Shown here piece after piece: positions 8,324 through 17,483 of a DNA stretch of 64,000 bases. Location of the stretch: assembly GCF_040529045.1 (NCBI RefSeq), contig NZ_CP131914.1, positions 4,386,501 to 4,450,500 of the forward strand, written 5' to 3'. The notes under the pieces were generated by a model, which saw only the letters and a program-made list of their open reading frames with translations, did not search any database and was not told where the DNA came from. Each line of letters opens with the position of its first letter. Position 1 is the first letter of the stretch. This DNA is from Xanthomonas indica (GTDB lineage: Bacteria; Pseudomonadota; Gammaproteobacteria; Xanthomonadales; Xanthomonadaceae). The position numbers and the translations under genes were made by a program.

Positions 8324-9439
8324 TTGCGCATCCTGTTCGTCGGCGACGAAGCCAGCCTTCCGTCCGAAGTCACTGAATACATTCGCGATCTTGGCGAGGA
8401 CTGGCAGGTCCAGAGCGTCGCCGACGGCAATGCCGCCATCGCCGCGGCAGCCACCGTGCGCCTGGATGCGGTGATCGCCGCGCCGACCCTGCCGGACCTG
8501 ACCACGGCCACCCTGCTCGGCCAGATCCGCACGCTGAGCCCGGAGACCATCCGCATCGCGCTGATCGAAGCCGAACAGAGCAACCGCGCGCCGCCGGCGC
8601 GGATCATCGGCGTGGCGCACCGGTTCCTGCCGTTGCCGCTGTCGCCGGAGATGCTGCTGGAGGCGGTGACCAGCCTGGAGGAACTGCAGGAACTGCTGGG
8701 CAACCCGCGCCTGCGTTCCAGCATCGGCCGCATCGAGAAGCTGCCCTCGCCGCCGCATCTGTACCTGAGCCTGATGCACGCGCTGGAGCAGGACGAAGGC
8801 AGCAATGCCGCCGACCTGGCCAAGCTGGTCTCGGCCGACCCGGCGATCGCGGCCAAGGTGCTGCAGCTGTGCAATTCGGCGTTCTTCTCCAACGGCCGCA
8901 CCATTTCCGACCTGCGCACCGCCGTGACCCGCCTGGGCACCGCCACCCTGCGCGACCTGGTCCTGGCCAGCGAAGTGTTCTCGGTGCAGGCGCTGTCCAA
9001 CGCCGAGCGCAACGCGCTGCAGCAGCGCTCGCTGCTGGCGTCCAAGCTGGCCACGAAGATGCTGCCGACCTCCAGCGTCGAGCTGGGGTCGACCGCGGCG
9101 CTGCTGGCCGACATCGGCCTGCTGTTGCCGGGCGTGCGCGACGAGCGCGAGCCGCCCACCGGCGACGACGACACCCGGCCGGGCCATGCCGAGGCCGGCG
9201 CCTACCTGCTCGGCCTGTGGGGCCTGCCGATGCCGATCATCGAGGCGGTGGCCTTCCATCGCCAGCCGCAGCGCTCCAGCACCCGCAGCTTCTGGGTCAC
9301 CGGTGCTGTGCACGTGGCGATGGCGCTGGCCAGCGGCTCGGAAGTCGACGAGGAATACCTGGCCAAGACCGGCATGCTCGGCAAGTTGCCGACCTGGCGC
9401 GAGCAGGCCGAGAACCTGATGGGGCTGACCTCGGCGTAA
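8324..9439 (+). CDS. HDOD-domain protein with degenerate receiver domain
   Basis: Starts at TTG 8324, eight bases after GGGGGAC, reading RILFVGDEASLP (371 residues); an ATG at 8261 would add 21 residues with no clear ribosome-binding site. Residues 1-120 look like a receiver domain, but the position of the phosphoacceptor aspartate reads DAVIAAPTLPDL instead of the usual LLDxxMP, so phosphorylation is unlikely. Residues about 145-330 form an HDOD domain (LPSPPHLYLSLMHAL, ADPAIAAKVLQLCNSAFF, AVTRLGTATLRDLVL, HAEAGAYLLGLWGLP). HDOD proteins are usually signalling adaptors related to HD phosphohydrolases but without activity. The exact partner is unknown. Confidence 0.87.
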   Translation: MRILFVGDEASLPSEVTEYIRDLGEDWQVQSVADGNAAIAAAATVRLDAVIAAPTLPDLTTATLLGQIRTLSPETIRIALIEAEQSNRAPPARIIGVAHRFLPLPLSPEMLLEAVTSLEELQELLGNPRLRSSIGRIEKLPSPPHLYLSLMHALEQDEGSNAADLAKLVSADPAIAAKVLQLCNSAFFSNGRTISDLRTAVTRLGTATLRDLVLASEVFSVQALSNAERNALQQRSLLASKLATKMLPTSSVELGSTAALLADIGLLLPGVRDEREPPTGDDDTRPGHAEAGAYLLGLWGLPMPIIEAVAFHRQPQRSSTRSFWVTGAVHVAMALASGSEVDEEYLAKTGMLGKLPTWREQAENLMGLTSA

Positions 9440-9445
9440 GACCGA

Positions 9446-9612
9446 CCGTGGTGCGCGCGCGCCGCCCGCTCGCGAGCGCACGCTCCAGGAAGTCGGCGAC
9501 GCGGGCGCCCTCGCGCACCGCTTGCTGCACCAGAGCCGGCCAGTCACTGCCCAGCCTGGTGAAGCTTGCGTTGCTCGTACACCTCGGCGAGACGCTCGTG
9601 CTGCAGGTCCAT
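9446..9612 (-). pseudogene. IstB-like ATPase remnant of an IS21-family element
   Basis: On the minus strand from ATG at 9612 the frame reads MDLQHERLAEVYEQRKLHQ. After a shift of frame it continues SDWPALVQQAVREGARVADF then LERALASGRRART. Together these match the N-terminal helical region of IS21 helper ATPases (IstB), which begin NLQHERIATLCEQLKL and SDWPALAQEA as I recall them. The remnant is frameshifted and ends before the Walker motifs, a few bases from the stop of the HDOD gene. Only about 55 of some 260 residues remain, so it is inactive. It marks a past insertion next to the compositionally different gene at 9940. Confidence 0.7.
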
Positions 9613-9939
9613 CGCGCCATGTCCAGCAAGGCCTCGTACACCGAGAGCGGATGCTGCAGGCCTTGCAGCGGCAGCACCGAACGCTGGTGCACTCGCGCCA
9701 ACACGTATCCGCGGCATGCCCGGTGGTGGCACGCCTCGCCAATCGCATAGGTGCGGCAGCTACAAGTGCAGCGGCCTGATGATTCATTCAGGCCGAGCCT
9801 GTCCGCTGCCGCGGCCAAGTCGACCGAGTCAAGCGCTAGGTGAGGCTTCGGTTTGTCGAGGTCGATGTCCGAAAATGGCAAGACACTTAGCGCGGCCGAT
9901 GCCACATTTCGGCCACTCGTCCGCCTAAGGCAACACGTC
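9613..9939. other. Decayed region upstream of the IstB remnant
   Basis: About 330 bp with no intact gene. A minus-strand frame reads RSVLPLQGLQHPLSVYEALL just before the IstB start, which could be the tail of an IstA transposase because istA and istB are adjacent in IS21 elements. The rest (LDKPKPHLALDSVDLAAAAD) is not recognised. It also provides the upstream region of the gene at 9940. Confidence 0.4.
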
Positions 9940-10734
9940 ATGAGCGCACCCGCTTTTTTCAGGTTTTTAGACCTTCATCGCACCAACACCCCCCTGTTAA
10001 TCGCCAACGCTTGGGATGCCGTCAGCGCAGCACTCTGGCAACGGGCAGGCGCTCCAGCCATCGGTACCAGCAGCGCGGCTCTGGCTTGGGCTTGCGGCTA
10101 TGCCGATGGCGGTGCACTACCACTCGATGCACTATTGCATCAGGTACGCGCCATTGCCCGTGTCTCGTCAGTTCCGGTCAGTATCGATCTGGAGGACGGC
10201 TATAGCGACGACCCGCACGCCGTGGCGGAGCTGGCGAAGGAAATCGCGGCCATCGGTGCGGTCGGGATCAATCTGGAAGATGGTGCGGGTACGCCCGAGC
10301 TATTGATGGAGAAGATCCGCATGGCCCGTCAGGCTCTCGGCGACACGCCTCTGTTCATCAATGCACGCACCGACGTTTACTTGGGCGTCCTCGCTTCCGG
10401 GCGTGATGGGGTGGACATGGCGATCCACCGCTTGTCTTGCTACCGGCGCGCAGGTGCAGACGGCGGCTTCGTGCCAGGCATCACCGCTATCAAGGACATT
10501 GCCGAAATCGCGGCAAGAGTCCCGATGCCGCTCAACGTAATGACCGTTCCCGGGCTACCGCCGCTGCAAGCATTGCGCGAGGCCGGTGTGCGTCGGATCA
10601 GCGCCGGCCCGGCGCTGTTCCAGCACTCTTTCGGCACCGGCGTGGGCAGTGTCGAGAGCTTCCTGGCCGGCAACTTTTCCAGCGTGCCCCGCGCTGGCCT
10701 CGAGTACGCCAGCCTCAACCAACTCCTTTCGTAG
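9940..10734 (+). CDS. PEP mutase / isocitrate lyase family protein
   Basis: A 264-residue protein of the phosphoenolpyruvate mutase/isocitrate lyase superfamily, cytoplasmic TIM-barrel enzymes acting on C-C or C-P bonds. ATG at 9940 reads MSAPAFFRFLDLH. Seen: LLIANAWDAVSAALW, then TSSAALAWACGYADGG, SIDLEDGYSDDP (Mg-binding acid region), GINLEDGAG, FINARTDVYL and GLPPLQALREAGVRRIS. The catalytic KRC-type lyase motif is absent, as usual in this uncharacterised branch; the substrate cannot be predicted. Codon use is visibly less GC-rich than neighbours, and a transposase remnant lies upstream, so horizontal acquisition is likely. A frame from 9853 adds 29 unsupported residues. Confidence 0.85.
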   Translation: MSAPAFFRFLDLHRTNTPLLIANAWDAVSAALWQRAGAPAIGTSSAALAWACGYADGGALPLDALLHQVRAIARVSSVPVSIDLEDGYSDDPHAVAELAKEIAAIGAVGINLEDGAGTPELLMEKIRMARQALGDTPLFINARTDVYLGVLASGRDGVDMAIHRLSCYRRAGADGGFVPGITAIKDIAEIAARVPMPLNVMTVPGLPPLQALREAGVRRISAGPALFQHSFGTGVGSVESFLAGNFSSVPRAGLEYASLNQLLS

Positions 10735-10928
10735 AACGGTAGCCGCCATGGACACGGCGACGCATTGCCCAGGCGGGCCGCTGCGCTCATACCAGACATC
10801 AAGGATGTTTCCCCCGACACCGGGCAAAGCGGCGCGGATCTTGAGGAAGACGTAGGCGCCATCGCGGCAGCCTCGACAGCCCCAACCTTATCGGGTCAGC
10901 CGTGTGCCTGCCTCCCCTCAGTTGGGTG

Positions 10929-10957
10929 AAAAAAAAGACGGGCCTTGCGGCCCGTCT
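10929..10957 (-). terminator. Intrinsic terminator after the TonB receptor gene
   Basis: On the minus strand a 10-bp stem (aagacgggcc with its complement, loop gcaa) at 10935-10957 runs straight into a run of eight T at 10929-10936, 23 bp downstream of the stop of the TonB-dependent receptor gene. Confidence 0.9.
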
Positions 10958-10979
10958 TCGTGTCACGCCAACAGCTCGA

Positions 10980-13835
10980 TCAGAAGCGCTGGGTGTACTT
11001 CATGTACACGTAGCGACCGATGTCGAAGCCGCCGTAGTAGGCGAAGCTGCTGTCCGGGGCCGAGTACATCAGCGGACCGCGGTGGTCGAACACGTTGTTC
11101 GCACCGATGGCGATCGTCGCGTCCCACGGCGCCTTCCAGTTGACCTGCAGGTCGTGGAAGGTGTTGGAGCCGGTGTGACGCAGCGGATCGGATTCGCCGT
11201 TGGCGAAGTGGTCCGGCGCATCGCAGTAGTCCGTGGCCAGCGAGATGCAGCTTTCCTTCATGCCGGAGTAGTAGCGCAGGGTGTAGTTCACACCGAAGTC
11301 GCCCATCGTCCAGTTCACGCCCAGGTTGGAACGCACGCGGAAGATGCCCGGCTCGCCGACGCGGCCGATCGTGATGTTGTCGCCCGCGGCGTTCTGGCCG
11401 GCTTCGTCGTACTTGCTGACGTAGCTGGTCTGCCAGTCGATCATGATCTTGCCGAACGCCATTTCCGGCAGACGGTAGCGGATGCCCAGATCGTAGCCTT
11501 CGGTCTCCATCTGGCCGAGGTTGGCCACGCCGTAGGTCATCGCCGAGATGTGGCCGTCGGCGGCGCGGGTCACGCCGGCGCAGCGCTCGGCATTGCCCAG
11601 CACGTAGCAGTCGCGCAGGATGCGGTCCACGCTATCGGCGATGATCATGTCCTTGATCTCGTAGCGGTACCAATCCAGCGAGATGTCCAGGCCCTGCACC
11701 CAGCGCGGGCTCCACACCAGACCGGCGGTCTTGCTGGTGGAGGTTTCCGGCTTCAGGTTCGGGTTGGAGCCGCTGATGAACTCGTCCGGGGTCTGGCACG
11801 GATAGGTGGTGCACGGCACGTAGCCCTGGCCCAGCTGGGTGTAGCCGACCGGCACGCCGGCCGCGGAACACGCCGCATTGCCGTTGACGCTGTTCGGCGC
11901 GCCCACGCCGCACGGATCGACGTAGGACTCGAAGCTGCTGCTCAGGCCGCCGTACAGATCGCTGATCGTCGGGGCGCGGAAGCCCTCGGCGTAGGTGCCG
12001 CGGACCAGCAGCTCGTCGATCGGCTTCCAGGTGAAGCCGAACTTGGAGTTCACCGTGTCGCCGAAGTTGCTGTAGTCGGAGTAGCGGCTGGCCAGGTTCA
12101 GGGTCAGCTGCTTGGCGAACGCCATGTCGGCCAGGATCGGCACGTTCAACTCGAGGTAGAACTCGTCCAGGTCGTAGTTGCCGGCGGTGGTCTTGGCGCC
12201 CAGGCCGGTGCTCTCACCCGACTGCGCGAAGGCGTCCGGCGAGAAGCGGCCTTCTTCCTTGCGGTGCTCGTAGCCGACCGCGATGCCGAGGTCGCCCGCC
12301 GGCAGGGTCGCCAGCGTGCCGCTCAGGTTGGCGGTGTAGCTGGTGGTCTTGGTCAGGCCGGTGTCGGTGAAGTACGGGAACAGGAAGGCCTGCGTGTCCG
12401 CATCGGCCAGCGAGCCCGGGCCGGCCACGCCGTACGGCAGCAGCGGGTTCCACGGACGGCAGGCGCTCAGCGACACCGGCGCGGCGGCGGTGCCGCACTG
12501 GGCGACGCCGTTGGCGTTGATGAAGGACGAACCCAGCGCCTGGCGCGCCGCGATCAGGCTCATGTCGCCGTGACCGGTCTTGGTGCTCTCGTTGCGGTTC
12601 CACAGCGCACCGACGTCCCAGTCCCAGCTCTTGTCGGCGAACTCGAAGGAGCCGCTGATGGTCGGCGCGAAGCGCGTGGTCTTCAGCTTGCTCTCGGTGG
12701 TGCGCGGCACTTCCCACAGGCGGCGGCGGAAGTCGATGTCCTGGCCGATCGGGTTGAACGCGCTGTCGCCGGCCAGCGGGGTGCCGAACGCGGCGGACTG
12801 GTACGGGTAGCCGGCGATCTGCTGATCGGTGGTGCGCTCGTTGTAGAGCACGTCGGCGTTGAAGACGATGGAGTCGGTCAGGTCGTAGTTCGCGTTGGCG
12901 AACACCGACTTACGCTCGACGCCGGTCTGCACCATCATCTGCTGGTTGGAGTTGGCGCGCTCGGCCGCCGTCAGCGGGTGGTAGTCGGCCGGGTTGTTCG
13001 GGTTGCCGCCCTGGTTCAGGGTCTGCCACACCGCCACGTCCGGATCCGAGCAATCGACGGTCAGCGGGTTGCACCAGCTGCCGTTCTGGCTGATCGGGCT
13101 CCAGCTGCTCGGCGTGGAGTTCGGGCCACGGCTGCCGTCGCGGCTGAACCAACGGTTCTTGGCGAACACCGGATCCTGCTTGGAGTACTCGGCGGTCAGC
13201 GCCACGCCACCGCGCTCGCCCTGGGTCCCGATGGTGAAGGAGTACTGCGAGGTCTTGCCGTCGCCTTCGCCGAACTGGCCGAACTCGGCCGAGGCCTCGG
13301 CGCCGTCGAAGCGCTTGCGGGTGATGATGTTGACCACGCCGGCGATGGCGTCGGAGCCGTAGATCGACGAGGCGCCGTCCTTCAGCACTTCGATGCGCTC
13401 GATCGCCGCCATCGGCACTTGGCTCAGGTCCTGCAGGCCAGAGGTGGTGGCGCCCAGGCGCTTGCCGTTCAGCAGCACCAGGGTGCGCTCGGCGCCGAGG
13501 TTGCGCAGGTCGACGTAGTAGCCGCCGACGTTTTCGCCGGAGGCCAGCGCGTCGGCGCGCGAGATCGCCGGGGAACCGGCCGAGGTCAGGTTCTGCAGCA
13601 CGTCGGCGACCGAGGTGTAGCCCTGGCGCTCCAGCGCCTGGCGGTCCAGGGTCAGGATCGGCTGCTGGGTTTCGACGTCGGCGCTACGGATGCGCGAACC
13701 GGTGATTTCGATCCGGTCCAGCGTGGTGGTGGACGAGGCGGCGGCTTCTTGCGCGCCGGCAATTGCCGGCGTCAACGCGATCGCGATGCTGGCGGGCAGC
13801 AAGCCCAGCCGCACTGCGGGAGTGCGAAGGTTCAT
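10980..13835 (-). CDS. TonB-dependent outer-membrane receptor
   Basis: A 951-residue outer-membrane active transporter from ATG at 13835 (GGAGAG upstream). Seen: a signal peptide (LGLLPASIAIALTPAIAGAQ), a plug domain with LDRIEITGSRI, GYTSVADVLQNLTSAGSP, the NVGGYYVDLRNLGAERTLVL stretch and IERIEVLKDGASSIYGSDA, then a long beta-barrel ending in the aromatic YVYMKYTQRF typical of outer-membrane proteins. This receptor type is strongly expanded in Xanthomonas and is often linked to carbohydrate or peptide uptake; the ligand here is unknown. No N-terminal signalling domain is present, so it does not drive an anti-sigma cascade. The AraC gene directly upstream is a candidate regulator. Confidence 0.93.
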   Translation of the reverse strand: MNLRTPAVRLGLLPASIAIALTPAIAGAQEAAASSTTTLDRIEITGSRIRSADVETQQPILTLDRQALERQGYTSVADVLQNLTSAGSPAISRADALASGENVGGYYVDLRNLGAERTLVLLNGKRLGATTSGLQDLSQVPMAAIERIEVLKDGASSIYGSDAIAGVVNIITRKRFDGAEASAEFGQFGEGDGKTSQYSFTIGTQGERGGVALTAEYSKQDPVFAKNRWFSRDGSRGPNSTPSSWSPISQNGSWCNPLTVDCSDPDVAVWQTLNQGGNPNNPADYHPLTAAERANSNQQMMVQTGVERKSVFANANYDLTDSIVFNADVLYNERTTDQQIAGYPYQSAAFGTPLAGDSAFNPIGQDIDFRRRLWEVPRTTESKLKTTRFAPTISGSFEFADKSWDWDVGALWNRNESTKTGHGDMSLIAARQALGSSFINANGVAQCGTAAAPVSLSACRPWNPLLPYGVAGPGSLADADTQAFLFPYFTDTGLTKTTSYTANLSGTLATLPAGDLGIAVGYEHRKEEGRFSPDAFAQSGESTGLGAKTTAGNYDLDEFYLELNVPILADMAFAKQLTLNLASRYSDYSNFGDTVNSKFGFTWKPIDELLVRGTYAEGFRAPTISDLYGGLSSSFESYVDPCGVGAPNSVNGNAACSAAGVPVGYTQLGQGYVPCTTYPCQTPDEFISGSNPNLKPETSTSKTAGLVWSPRWVQGLDISLDWYRYEIKDMIIADSVDRILRDCYVLGNAERCAGVTRAADGHISAMTYGVANLGQMETEGYDLGIRYRLPEMAFGKIMIDWQTSYVSKYDEAGQNAAGDNITIGRVGEPGIFRVRSNLGVNWTMGDFGVNYTLRYYSGMKESCISLATDYCDAPDHFANGESDPLRHTGSNTFHDLQVNWKAPWDATIAIGANNVFDHRGPLMYSAPDSSFAYYGGFDIGRYVYMKYTQRF

Positions 13836-13884
13836 CAATCTCTCCAGGGTAACGTTAGGGGCGTGTTAAGACGCCCTCGGCACG

Positions 13885-14781
13885 TTACGTTCCGGTGAGC
13901 GCGGCTGCTTTGCCGCTGCCGCTCGCAGACTTTGCCGATTCTGGCGGCACGGTAGTGCCATGCCGATATTGCGAGGCGGACACCCCGAAACGCGCACGGA
14001 ACGCCCGCGCGAAGCTGCAGCAGTTGTCGAACCCGCTGGCCGCGGCCACCTCGCCGATCATCATCGTGGTCTCGCGCAGCAGATCCGCCGCACGCTCCAG
14101 GCGCAGGCGCGCCGACAGCGCCTGCGGGCTTTCCTCGTACAGGCTCTGGAACGTCTTGGACAGGTACCAACCGGAGAAGTTGGTCAGTTCGGCCAGTTCG
14201 CTGATCCGCACCACGCGGTCGCGATGGCCGTCCAGATACAGCCGCGCGCGCTGCATGCGCCCGAACACCTGGCGCTTGCGCATCCGCGAGCGCCCGGGAC
14301 AGCGCTGCACGCGGCGCGACAACTCGCCCTGCATGGACGCCAGATGCAGCAGCACCGGCCGCATCGCCAAGGCGTCGCCCGGCCGCGCCGCCGCCTGCCG
14401 CCACAAGCGCAGCGCGGTGCGCGTCTCGCGCAACGACAGCTCGCCGCGCCCGGCATACAGGGTCTCGTCGGCCATGCGCCCCAAGGCCTTCAGCGCCTCA
14501 CCGTCCAGGCTCAGGCCGATGCACAGGCCGTCGCGGTCGGTCTGCAGCAGGGGACGCGAATCGCGTTCGAAGGCCAGCCACTGGCCGCGGCGCAAGGCGA
14601 AACGCCCCTCCTTGGCCTCGATCCAGGCGCTGCCGCGCAACTGCAGCCAGACCGTGAAGGCGTTCGCCGACGCCTGCACGCTGGCCAGTCGGGCTGCGCC
14701 CAAGCAGGCGGGACCGGCGGGCGCGTCGTCCGCGTCCAGTACCAGCTGTTGTCCATGATCGACCAGGAAAGATTGCCGCAT
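13885..14781 (-). CDS. AraC-family transcription regulator
   Basis: A 298-residue regulator from ATG at 14781 (AGGTG upstream). The N-terminal ~170 residues look like a cupin-type sensing region (FTVWLQLRGSAWIEAKEGRF, LRRGQWLAFE). The C-terminal ~100 residues carry the two helix-turn-helix motifs of AraC proteins: VVRISELAELTNFSGWYLSK with FQSLYEESPQAL, and MIGEVAAASGFDNCCSFARA with FRARFGVSASQYR. It is 49 bp upstream of the TonB receptor gene on the same strand and could be cotranscribed with and control it. The effector is unknown. A longer frame starting at 14874 is not supported by a ribosome-binding site. Confidence 0.88.
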   Translation of the reverse strand: MRQSFLVDHGQQLVLDADDAPAGPACLGAARLASVQASANAFTVWLQLRGSAWIEAKEGRFALRRGQWLAFERDSRPLLQTDRDGLCIGLSLDGEALKALGRMADETLYAGRGELSLRETRTALRLWRQAAARPGDALAMRPVLLHLASMQGELSRRVQRCPGRSRMRKRQVFGRMQRARLYLDGHRDRVVRISELAELTNFSGWYLSKTFQSLYEESPQALSARLRLERAADLLRETTMMIGEVAAASGFDNCCSFARAFRARFGVSASQYRHGTTVPPESAKSASGSGKAAALTGT

Positions 14782-14901
14782 CCGAGCACCTGTTTGACGT
14801 AAACCGGTGCGCAGTCTTTGCCGAATGTGGCGACAGGTCAGGAAGGCCCGGCGATATTTGTCCGAAATCGCCACGACGCCCTTACGAACAACTTACGAAA
14901 C

Positions 14902-17220
14902 CTATATATCCTTGCGAATCAACCAGTTGTGCGAAATGGTCGAGAACCATTCCGGTTGCTCGTGCATCCGGATGAAGCCGATCTCGCTGCCGTCCTCGAT
15001 CGCGAGCGACACATAGGCGTCGCCACTGCGCGGGTCGATGCTGAACCCGTTGACCGCGCTGAAATGGTCGCGGTCCAGGCACACGCTGGCACCGAGGCCG
15101 CCGCCGATCCGCGCCAGGCGGCTGGCGCATTCGCCGGTCTGGAACAGGTAATGCACCGCGCCATCGGGGCCCAGCGCCCAGCTGCGGTAGCGCCACAGCG
15201 ATGGCAGGGTGTCGTCCACGGCACGCACGCTGGCCAGGTCCAGGCCGGCGTCGGCGCGCCACAGGCCGCTGCGCGCGAGCCGGGTGAACAGGATCTGCCC
15301 GGTGGCGGGATCGCTGCGAACCTGGGACACGTCCGGCAGGCTCGCCAAGGGTCGCCACGGCACGGCGCGCCGGTCGTACAGCTGCAGGCGGGTGCGCCCG
15401 CTCTCGCCCAGCAGCACCAGCAATTGCCCGGGATCGGCGGTGTACAGCGCCTGCAGCGGCTCGCCGGCAGGCACCGGCAGGGCCGCCACGCTGCCGGACT
15501 GCGGCCGGACCTCGTAGATCGCCGACGCGCCCTGCGCATCGCGGCCGCTGACCAGGAGCGCCTGGCTGTCGGCCGACCAGGACAGGGGCTGCCGGGTTTC
15601 CGGGCGCACGCCCTCGATCAGCCGCAGCGACGCCGGCTGGGTCACGTCGCCCCACCACAGTGAATAGCTGCCGTCGCGGTCGGAGGTGAAGGCGAGCTGG
15701 CGCCCGTCCGGCGCGATGCTCGGCTGCCCGTCGCGGCCGGTGGAGGCGAACAGCCGTTGGCGCTCGCGGGGCACGTCCGCCGCGCCGGCCGGGATGCGGT
15801 ACACGGCGAACTGCGGGCGCCGGTGCACGAATGCCAGGCTGCCACCGTCGCGGGCCAGGCGCGGCGCCTGCGCATCGCTCAGGCCCAGGTCGCGCAGGCG
15901 CCGGGTCTGGGTGTCCAGCCGGTACAGCCGGGTCTCGCCATCGACGCGGCGCCCGAACACGATGCCGCGCCCATCGCGCGCCCAGTCCCAGCCGCGGATC
16001 TCGGCGAATTCATGGGTCAGCGGCTCGGCGGTGCCGCCTGCGGCCGGCATCCGCCACAGCCCGCCCATCTGCGGATTGCGCACGAAGGCGATCCATTTGC
16101 CGTCCGGCGAGTAACGCGGTGCGTAATCGAAATCGCCGGCGGCGACCGGATAATCCACTGCCCTCCACCGCCCGCTGTCCAGATCCAGCACGCGGATGCC
16201 GCGCGCGGCCGGGCGCCCGTTCATGCTGCCGAACACCAGGCCATGGCCGTCCGGGGTCCAGTCGAAGCTGAGCAATTCGCTGTCGTCACAGCGCGCGACC
16301 TCGCGCGCGGGCGTGCGCCCGTCGGCCTGCACCAGCATGACCCGGCACTGCCGCTCCGCTCCGAGTCGGGCGAAGGCGATGCGCGTGCCATCGGGCGACC
16401 AGGCCGGCAGCCGGTCGGATTCGCCGCGGGCCGGGACGCCCAGCGAGCGCGGCGTGGTACTGCCGGCGCCGCCGCTGGTCGGCTGCACCAGCAACTGCGT
16501 GCCGTCGCTGCCGATGGCGCGCGCGGCATAGGCCACCTGCGCGCCATCCGGAGACAGCGCCGGCTCCAGCTTGAACCCGGAGGTGGCGGTGATCAGCCGA
16601 TACGGCCGCTTGGGGCTGCCCAGCACCCGCTCCTGTTCGGCGCTGTCGGCAGGCACGGGTTCGCGGGCGAACCACCACCAGCAGGCCAGCGCCAGAACCA
16701 GCATGACGGCCGCACCGGCGGCGGCGGCCAGCCACGGCGGCGGGCGCCGTCGCACCGCGGCCGGCGCCGCCGGCACGCTGGCGGCGTCAGGCGCCGCGAC
16801 GTCGTCCGCGTCCCCAGCGGATGCCACCGCCATGCCCGCCTCGGCCTCGGCCTCGACGTCGGGCAAGGCCTGCACCGGTGCCACCAGGCGGTAGCCGCTC
16901 TTGGCCAGGGTCTCGATGTACACGGGCGCCTCGCCGCGCTCGCCTGCGGCGAAGGCCTTGCGCAACTGGGTGATGGCCTGGGTCACCACATCGTTGGTCG
17001 GCTGCGTGTCCGGCCAGACCTGCGCCAACAACGCCTCGCGCTCCACCACCTGGCCCGGTTGCGCCAGCAACACCCGCAGCACGCCCATCGCCTTGGGCGT
17101 GAGCCGTTGCGGTCGGCGCGCGCGTGGCGCATGCACTTCCCGCAAGGACAGCAGCACCAGGCAATCGCCGACCTGCATCCGTTGCGGAAGCGGCGGTGTG
17201 GCGAACGATGAGAAAACCAT
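14902..17220 (-). CDS. Membrane winged-helix regulator with TolB-like beta-propeller
   Basis: A CadC-like one-component regulator of 772 residues. Residues about 15-115 form an OmpR/PhoB-type winged helix (RLTPKAMGVLRVLLAQPGQ, ALLAQVWPDTQPTNDVVTQA, YIETLAKSGYRLV). A linker rich in Ala/Asp leads to one membrane helix (about 165-187, AAGAAVMLVLALACWWWF). The rest is a periplasmic domain of WD40-like PD40 repeats (SPDGAQVAYAARA, SPDGTRIAFARLG, SPDGKWIAFVRNP, APDGRQLAFTSDRDG), as in TolB. The topology implies sensing outside and DNA binding inside. The start is uncertain: ATG 17220 and ATG 17178 both lack strong ribosome-binding sites, while 17319 would add 33 residues. Target genes are unknown. 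Confidence 0.86.
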   Translation of the reverse strand: MVFSSFATPPLPQRMQVGDCLVLLSLREVHAPRARRPQRLTPKAMGVLRVLLAQPGQVVEREALLAQVWPDTQPTNDVVTQAITQLRKAFAAGERGEAPVYIETLAKSGYRLVAPVQALPDVEAEAEAGMAVASAGDADDVAAPDAASVPAAPAAVRRRPPPWLAAAAGAAVMLVLALACWWWFAREPVPADSAEQERVLGSPKRPYRLITATSGFKLEPALSPDGAQVAYAARAIGSDGTQLLVQPTSGGAGSTTPRSLGVPARGESDRLPAWSPDGTRIAFARLGAERQCRVMLVQADGRTPAREVARCDDSELLSFDWTPDGHGLVFGSMNGRPAARGIRVLDLDSGRWRAVDYPVAAGDFDYAPRYSPDGKWIAFVRNPQMGGLWRMPAAGGTAEPLTHEFAEIRGWDWARDGRGIVFGRRVDGETRLYRLDTQTRRLRDLGLSDAQAPRLARDGGSLAFVHRRPQFAVYRIPAGAADVPRERQRLFASTGRDGQPSIAPDGRQLAFTSDRDGSYSLWWGDVTQPASLRLIEGVRPETRQPLSWSADSQALLVSGRDAQGASAIYEVRPQSGSVAALPVPAGEPLQALYTADPGQLLVLLGESGRTRLQLYDRRAVPWRPLASLPDVSQVRSDPATGQILFTRLARSGLWRADAGLDLASVRAVDDTLPSLWRYRSWALGPDGAVHYLFQTGECASRLARIGGGLGASVCLDRDHFSAVNGFSIDPRSGDAYVSLAIEDGSEIGFIRMHEQPEWFSTISHNWLIRKDI

Positions 17221-17448
17221 GTTGGACAACGAAGAACGCCGTGAGGAAAGTGCCGCGGATGCGGCGGCGGCGCGGCCACGCGTGGCCTCGCAACAGAGGC
17301 CAACGAGCAAACTCGGCAAAACGAGGCAGCGGATGCCGCCAAGCGCGGCATGTCGGCGAATTCTACTCTAGTCGTCGCCGTCGCCAACCGCGACGACGCA
17401 TTCAGGCTCTCTCTCCGCCGACGAAATTCACATAATCGCTCCATGACT

Positions 17449-17474
17449 GCGCGCCCCTGGGCGCGCTTTTTTTT
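17449..17474 (+). terminator. Intrinsic terminator on the plus strand without an obvious gene
   Basis: GCGCGCCC (17449-17456) and GGGCGCGC (17459-17466) form a strong stem followed by eight T. It terminates rightward transcription, but both flanking genes are on the minus strand. Either a short plus-strand RNA ends here or the site shields the ion-channel gene 3' end from antisense reading. Confidence 0.75.
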
Positions 17475-17483
17475 ACGCCACGT

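Noticed and set aside
9297-9941. A 214-codon minus-strand ORF overlapping the HDOD gene 3' end
   Set aside because: It fuses antisense HDOD sequence with the IS21 remnant; only the IstB-like piece is meaningful and it is frameshifted.
10440-10862. Minus-strand frames at the end of the PEP-mutase-family gene, including VFLKIRAALPGVGGNILDVW in the 10735-10860 gap
   Set aside because: The short stretch looks protein-like but is flanked by stops, has no start and matches nothing I recognise; too weak to call a pseudogene.
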